Below the pieces are notes generated by a model. That model was not told the origin of the DNA and ran no database searches. It was given only the letters and a program-made list of their open reading frames with translations. From Emergomyces orientalis (taxonomy: Eukaryota > Ascomycota > Eurotiomycetes > Onygenales > Ajellomycetaceae), in the NCBI GenBank assembly GCA_002110485.1, contig MOWL01000007.1, forward strand, positions 1-64,000: DNA of 64,000 nucleotides, written 5' to 3'. Position numbers and translations under genes: made by a program. The number at the start of each line of letters is the position of its first letter. The first letter of the stretch is position 1. This document shows positions 59,859 to 64,000 of this stretch, piece by piece.

Positions 59859-62491
59859 GACTTTTATCCTGAATTGTAATAGAAGTGGTATTAAAGAACT
59901 ATTGCGTCTCAGAAATGACCAGACGAGAGTAAACGCAGACAAATCAAGATAGTTGACATAAAAGCTCTCTTCAGAAAAAGAGCCATTGTTTTCCATGAAC
60001 ATATTCCTACGTCAGGTACAGGCCATCCTCAGTCACAATTTCCCTCTTTGCCGGCTTTTTCAGGTACACAAACGCATACCTCTTCCTTCTTATTGTTTCG
60101 CAGACTTTTCTCCACATATTCTTTCCCCAACTTAGCTCTGATCCTGAAAAGTTCTCGAAAATCGACGTCGCAGACAAAAGCTTGTCGTGATGGCGCCGAC
60201 CGATGGGACCGATCGAAACGCAACGGTCATAGCGGCAAATGGCGATGGGGTTTTGTCGAGTTCAGCAAGTGTTTTTTTGCAAGTCCAGAAAACGAAAAAA
60301 CTCTTCTTGCTCTTCCTTTGGAACACAGAAACAGCTAGGTCTCTTTTGCTTTTCTTCCTTGAGCTTCTTGATTCGGAGGACTTCTTCCATTGACATGGAC
60401 ATGTTTCAAAGATGTTCTGAGACCATTATGAGCGACGTTCAAATAATGAAAGGTAGATGACTGGATGTAACTACGTGCTCGGGTTGGATAAATAGTCTCA
60501 AGAAACAGTCTGAAGAAATGAAATATGAAATATGAAGCTGACAGGTATACTAATTGCTATGCTTTTCTTAAAGTCATCAACGAATATGTGGAGGCCGTAG
60601 GGTAGAAGCCACTAATATATCGTACTGAACGGTGAGACCAATGAACAAAAATAAAGGGTCGCCACAACAGTTATTTTTATAGAGAGAAAATGCCTAGCTT
60701 AAAGGTTTGGAAAAATGTACGTATAACTTTGGCTCATGACGTGAGCTTGTTCGACAGGTTACCTAGCTCGGTTGGAAGATTGGTGCGCCCTTGAAGTTAA
60801 CCTGCTAGAAAATGGCAGTAACTCTAACTCTAACTCTAACTCTATGCTATCTTGTAATTTTCCTCCATACTATTCATATAAACATAAGTTTTAAATCAGA
60901 AGAATTATTAATTGTTCCTGTTCTGTTTGTCAGAGTTATTCTATCACTGCATATATAGTACCTTAACTACTCTGCAGATCTCTTCTGCAGCTATGAATAG
61001 TTTTATCACAATTCACAATTCATTGTGTCAGTCAATTAACATAAAACCAGTTATTATTAAATTGTTGAAAAGGGTAGATAATAGTAATCTATTATATTAT
61101 CAAACTACTCTATCAACCATACACTAGTTAAAAGTCTCACCCAGTATAGAGCTACTCTATAGAAATTAAAAAAACTGTGGAATGCTGTAGATGTAATTGT
61201 TTCTATTCAATCAGTATTAATTAAATTCTATGAATAATGGCAGTAGTGAATATACCTAAGTAGTACAGTATATATCTACTTGCTTTCATGGAGATAAACA
61301 CAGTTACATTTATGATTGTGAACCTTTCCTGGGAATTAATAGCCTGACACTTGGCGTAATGATCAGTTCTTAAGTACAGGCGACACTAACTCTAATTCCG
61401 AAGGAGGTAAGAGAAACAAGAAAAGCTGAGATGAAGAAAAAATCAGTTAATTCATTAGAGATGATTATCTGCTGCTCTCCTTTTAAAAACTATACTATAA
61501 AACATTCAACATGTAACCTGGCTCTGCTTCTGCCCACAACCTTCTTCATACTTGATTAGCCAAATGTGGTTCAGCGGACTTTGCTCCTACGAGCTTGGGA
61601 ACCCAGATAATATTCATCTACATTAAAAATGCAGAAATTATGATATTGGCTGCTTTCAAAGTTGCTCGAGAATAATACGAATGTTCAGCATGGGATGGTG
61701 CGTTTCGCGTGGATATGGGCGGGTTTGAATCATTGTGGGGGTAGGCGTCTTTGATTCATCAGGAACACGCAAGGCATGCCGCAAATATATTCGTATTTTA
61801 TTTGCCGCGGAACAGAAAAGGGAGTGAACGTAGAGAGGACTTGTTGAGCTGAAATGAAGAAACAAATATATGATAGTGAGAATAAATCAATAGTTATCTA
61901 TTGGATTGATAATATGGTATCATAAATCTTAGATATGAGAATCGCCCTATTTTTGAGGGATTAGTGAGCATGGTATTTAATAACTAGCGGATATGCAAGG
62001 CCTCCTTCGGTAGACATTCCATTCAACACCAGGTAAAATGGGTCGGCTTCTCGCGCTTCGTACCGTCTGGAAAGCACAAAAGTGTGAATCTAAGGCTGGG
62101 AGTATCCCGGCACGCAGCATCAGCCTTCGAAACAAGACTGCATCTGAGTTCGAGTATTATAAGAAGTTTTCCCGGCTCTGCCAATGCGTCAGTCCGTTTC
62201 TAAATATGGAAGTTGACGGGAACCTCGTCTCGCGCTCTGAAACTTAAAGATAACTTCCTTTGGTTCATGAAATAAGTACTTGTTTTCTAGGAGTGGTCGT
62301 GGTGTTAGTAATATACAGGGCGGTCTGAGTGAAAAAATGACTGGCCTCAAGGTACATCGATGGTGGCGTACAAACTCGCTTTCCAAATCTCATGCCAAGT
62401 TACCCGGTTTCAAGACCATAAGCATCCGAGCCGCTCTATTAAACCTCCCCACACCTTGAGCATCTTGCCGATGACAATATGCTTGTCGTTC
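59859..62491. other. Gene-poor intergenic DNA
   Basis: About 2.6 kb without a gene I can support; open frames at 60029-60393 on both strands overlap each other and have no domain. A short TAACTC array lies at 60819-60843. AT-rich from 60850 to 61700. A GGGCGGTCTGAGTG-type string near 62316 may be a DNA-transposon end. Confidence 0.5.
60819..60843 (+). repeat. (TAACTC)4, telomere-like interstitial repeat
   Basis: Four TAACTC units plus one base. The unit differs by one base from the telomeric TAACCC (CC to TC) and resembles the degenerate units just inside the telomere at 96-275. Confidence 0.8.
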
Positions 62492-64000
62492 TTAGCGATA
62501 TTGCTCATATTGGACATCCAGTAAAGGTCCCAGCATGTCAAAAAAATCCTGTCCACCCGACCATCCAAGCTGATTGGGGCCTAAGCCAGCAAAGCTCATT
62601 AGAGGATCTTGATGGAAAGAACTTTGGTCGAAAGTTCCATTTGTTGGGTGCATAGACAGATAACCACTTGGTTCGCTCGTTGCTGCAGAGACACTTGAAG
62701 AGCTGTGCATGCTGTAATCTGGTTTGGGCGTCACAATGGGCTCTGTGCCAGCTGAGTCGACAGGAGGGTTGTAAGGGTTACTGTTTGCGGCGGTAGGAAT
62801 ATCGGATGTGGCTCCATCCTGGAATTGATGGCGTTGCGGCGGAATATTACCGGGTGTCATATTCCCGCTCTGGAAATACTCGTTTCCTGTGGTTCGCATT
62901 ACACGGCTCCGAAGACTGGATGCTAACGCGGTGAGCAGTTCACCGAAACGGTTGCTCAGGTGGACGTCATCTACTACACATGTACAAAGTGCCTCTGCTG
63001 TACGCTCAACTAAATCTAACGATACCACAGTTTCTTCATCCTTTTCTCCGAGGGCAGATGCCTGAACCAATTGAAGTTAGTTTTTATTTCTAAACAAACC
63101 AAAAAAGAAAAAGAAAAATAGAGGGGGGACTTCCATATCGCGGTGTGCTAATGCTAAACACATACCTTCAAACAGAACATAGCTCCTGCCAGGATCCTTG
63201 AATAAGTTCGTATAGGGACATGTCGTAGGTGATCGTCTGGTACGAGATCCTCCACAACCGTCTGCAAAATCGCCCTTGCAGCGAAAACCACCTCCATAAA
63301 ATACTCTTTATTTCCTTCGAAGGTATTAAGCACCGATGAAACTCGCATATCCGTACCATCACTAGCACCGCGGCCACGGTGCTCAATAATGGCCTGAAGA
63401 GCTACACTGTTGATAGAGACTCGAACATATCCATATTCTATTGCAAGTATTGCCCGCATTGGCTTTGAGACTATACGCAAGATCCGTTAGATCAGGATCC
63501 ACGTGTAGGAAGCGTTACAACGAAGGTGAATCAACGTACGTTTTGCTCTATCAAACTCCATCTGCCACTCCCTGAGCAAAGGATTAAGCACGCGAAGTAC
63601 CGCAAGATATTCGCCGCTTCGAACCATCTCCCTTGTTCTATCTCGGGAAGTAAACAAAAGCTCATTTCCTCGTTTCATGAGAGAAGCAACTCCTATCCAA
63701 CATCGAATAGTATCTCCATGCTTCAGACTAGCCTCATGATGAGTCACAGATACCGATGTCAGGTTTTTCCACCCTACTATAGTAAGCAGATTACCCACAT
63801 CCAGTAGCTCGAGAGAAAGAATGTTCTTACCTAGTCTTCCGGAGGTCTGGGTTAGATATACCCAGAGTAAATGCTGCACACGATACGCACGTTGGCTCGA
63901 GGATGGGTCGTTCCATATATCCCGGCGAGACTCCCGAGCTCCTATGGTAGTATTATCATATTCATCAAAGATACCAAGCTCAACCGCAAGAGCCAGTGCA
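62492..64000 (-). CDS. Fungal transcription factor, C-terminal part (runs off the window)
   Basis: Exons on the minus strand: beyond 64000 to 63540, 63470-63166 and 63061-62492, with introns of 69 and 104 bp (GTACGT and GTATGT donors; CTAAC branch in the first). Splicing gives KLSKPMRAILAIEYGYVRV and CLKASALGEKDEETVVSL in a single frame ending at 62492. ALAVELGIFDEYD, QHLLWVYLTQTSGRLG and ALCTCVVDDVHLS are characteristic of the middle homology region and end of Zn(II)2Cys6 regulators. The Cys6 DNA-binding domain would lie beyond the window, so it is not seen. The C-terminal 120 residues are Ser/Pro/Asn-rich, as in activation domains, and end in GGQDFFDMLGPLL, an acidic-hydrophobic patch. A nuclear regulator; targets are unknown, perhaps the nearby oxidase/MFS genes. 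Confidence 0.85.

Noticed and set aside
60029..60393. Overlapping 60-96 aa frames on both strands
   Set aside because: Mutually overlapping, low complexity, with no domain or splice evidence.

Overview
The window is the left end of a nuclear chromosome of a filamentous ascomycete (Pezizomycotina; an Eurotiomycete is my best guess, not proven). It opens with eleven and a partial copy of TAACCC, i.e. TTAGGG telomeres read on the C-rich strand. Host genes have introns of 44-104 bp with GTRNGT donors and CTAAC/CTGAC-type branch sites. The gene families (SIT siderophore transporter, EstB-like esterase, SRPK-like kinase, GMC and BBE oxidoreductases, DHA1 transporter, fungal MHR-type regulator) are typical of mould subtelomeres. 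I saw no rRNA, tRNA or CRISPR array.

Layout. 1-8.75 kb: telomere, AT-rich subtelomeric DNA, a solo LTR with 5-bp target duplication, and a telomere-linked RecQ-type helicase (TLH) gene on the minus strand. The TLH gene is split by a 5'-truncated LINE with a 14-bp target duplication; its frame is continuous across the empty site (1559 codons) but carries seven in-frame stops at its two ends. 8.75-15.5 kb: gene-poor DNA with palindromes and short repeats, one small two-exon gene and an intact five-exon SRPK-like kinase. 15.5-32.6 kb: nested retroelements (chromovirus A containing chromovirus B; a third chromovirus C containing a non-LTR element with zinc knuckles, endonuclease and RT; a LINE 3' end; a Ty1/copia fragment). 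32.8-36.8 kb: a divergent pair, SIT transporter and siderophore-esterase-like hydrolase, sharing a promoter with four ATCWGATAA (SreA-type) sites, one nested in a CCAAT-N12-RWT (CBC/HapX-type) site. 36.8-42.4 kb: a MITE-like element and a LINE with RT and RNase H, whose 3' tail is present three times in tandem. 42.9-44.7 kb: GMC oxidoreductase. 45.4-50.9 kb: complete chromovirus with identical-length LTRs and 5-bp target duplication. 51-64 kb: LINE relic, arginyl-tRNA synthetase pseudogene fragment, BBE-type FAD oxidase, DHA1 MFS transporter, broken amidoligase-like gene, and the 3' part of a transcription factor running off the end.

How it fits together. The SIT/esterase pair is a plausible two-gene iron module: import of a ferri-siderophore and hydrolysis of its ester bonds, both under iron control. 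The GMC oxidase, BBE oxidase, MFS pump and regulator at 43-64 kb look like parts of an accessory metabolite or detoxification region broken up by transposons, but no backbone synthase is visible. The repeats and the ends of the TLH gene share a G:C-to-A:T mutation signature in which GG becomes GA (CC becomes TC) very often, turning TGG (Trp) codons into TGA; this differs from classical CpA-directed RIP and is the most unusual signal in the window.
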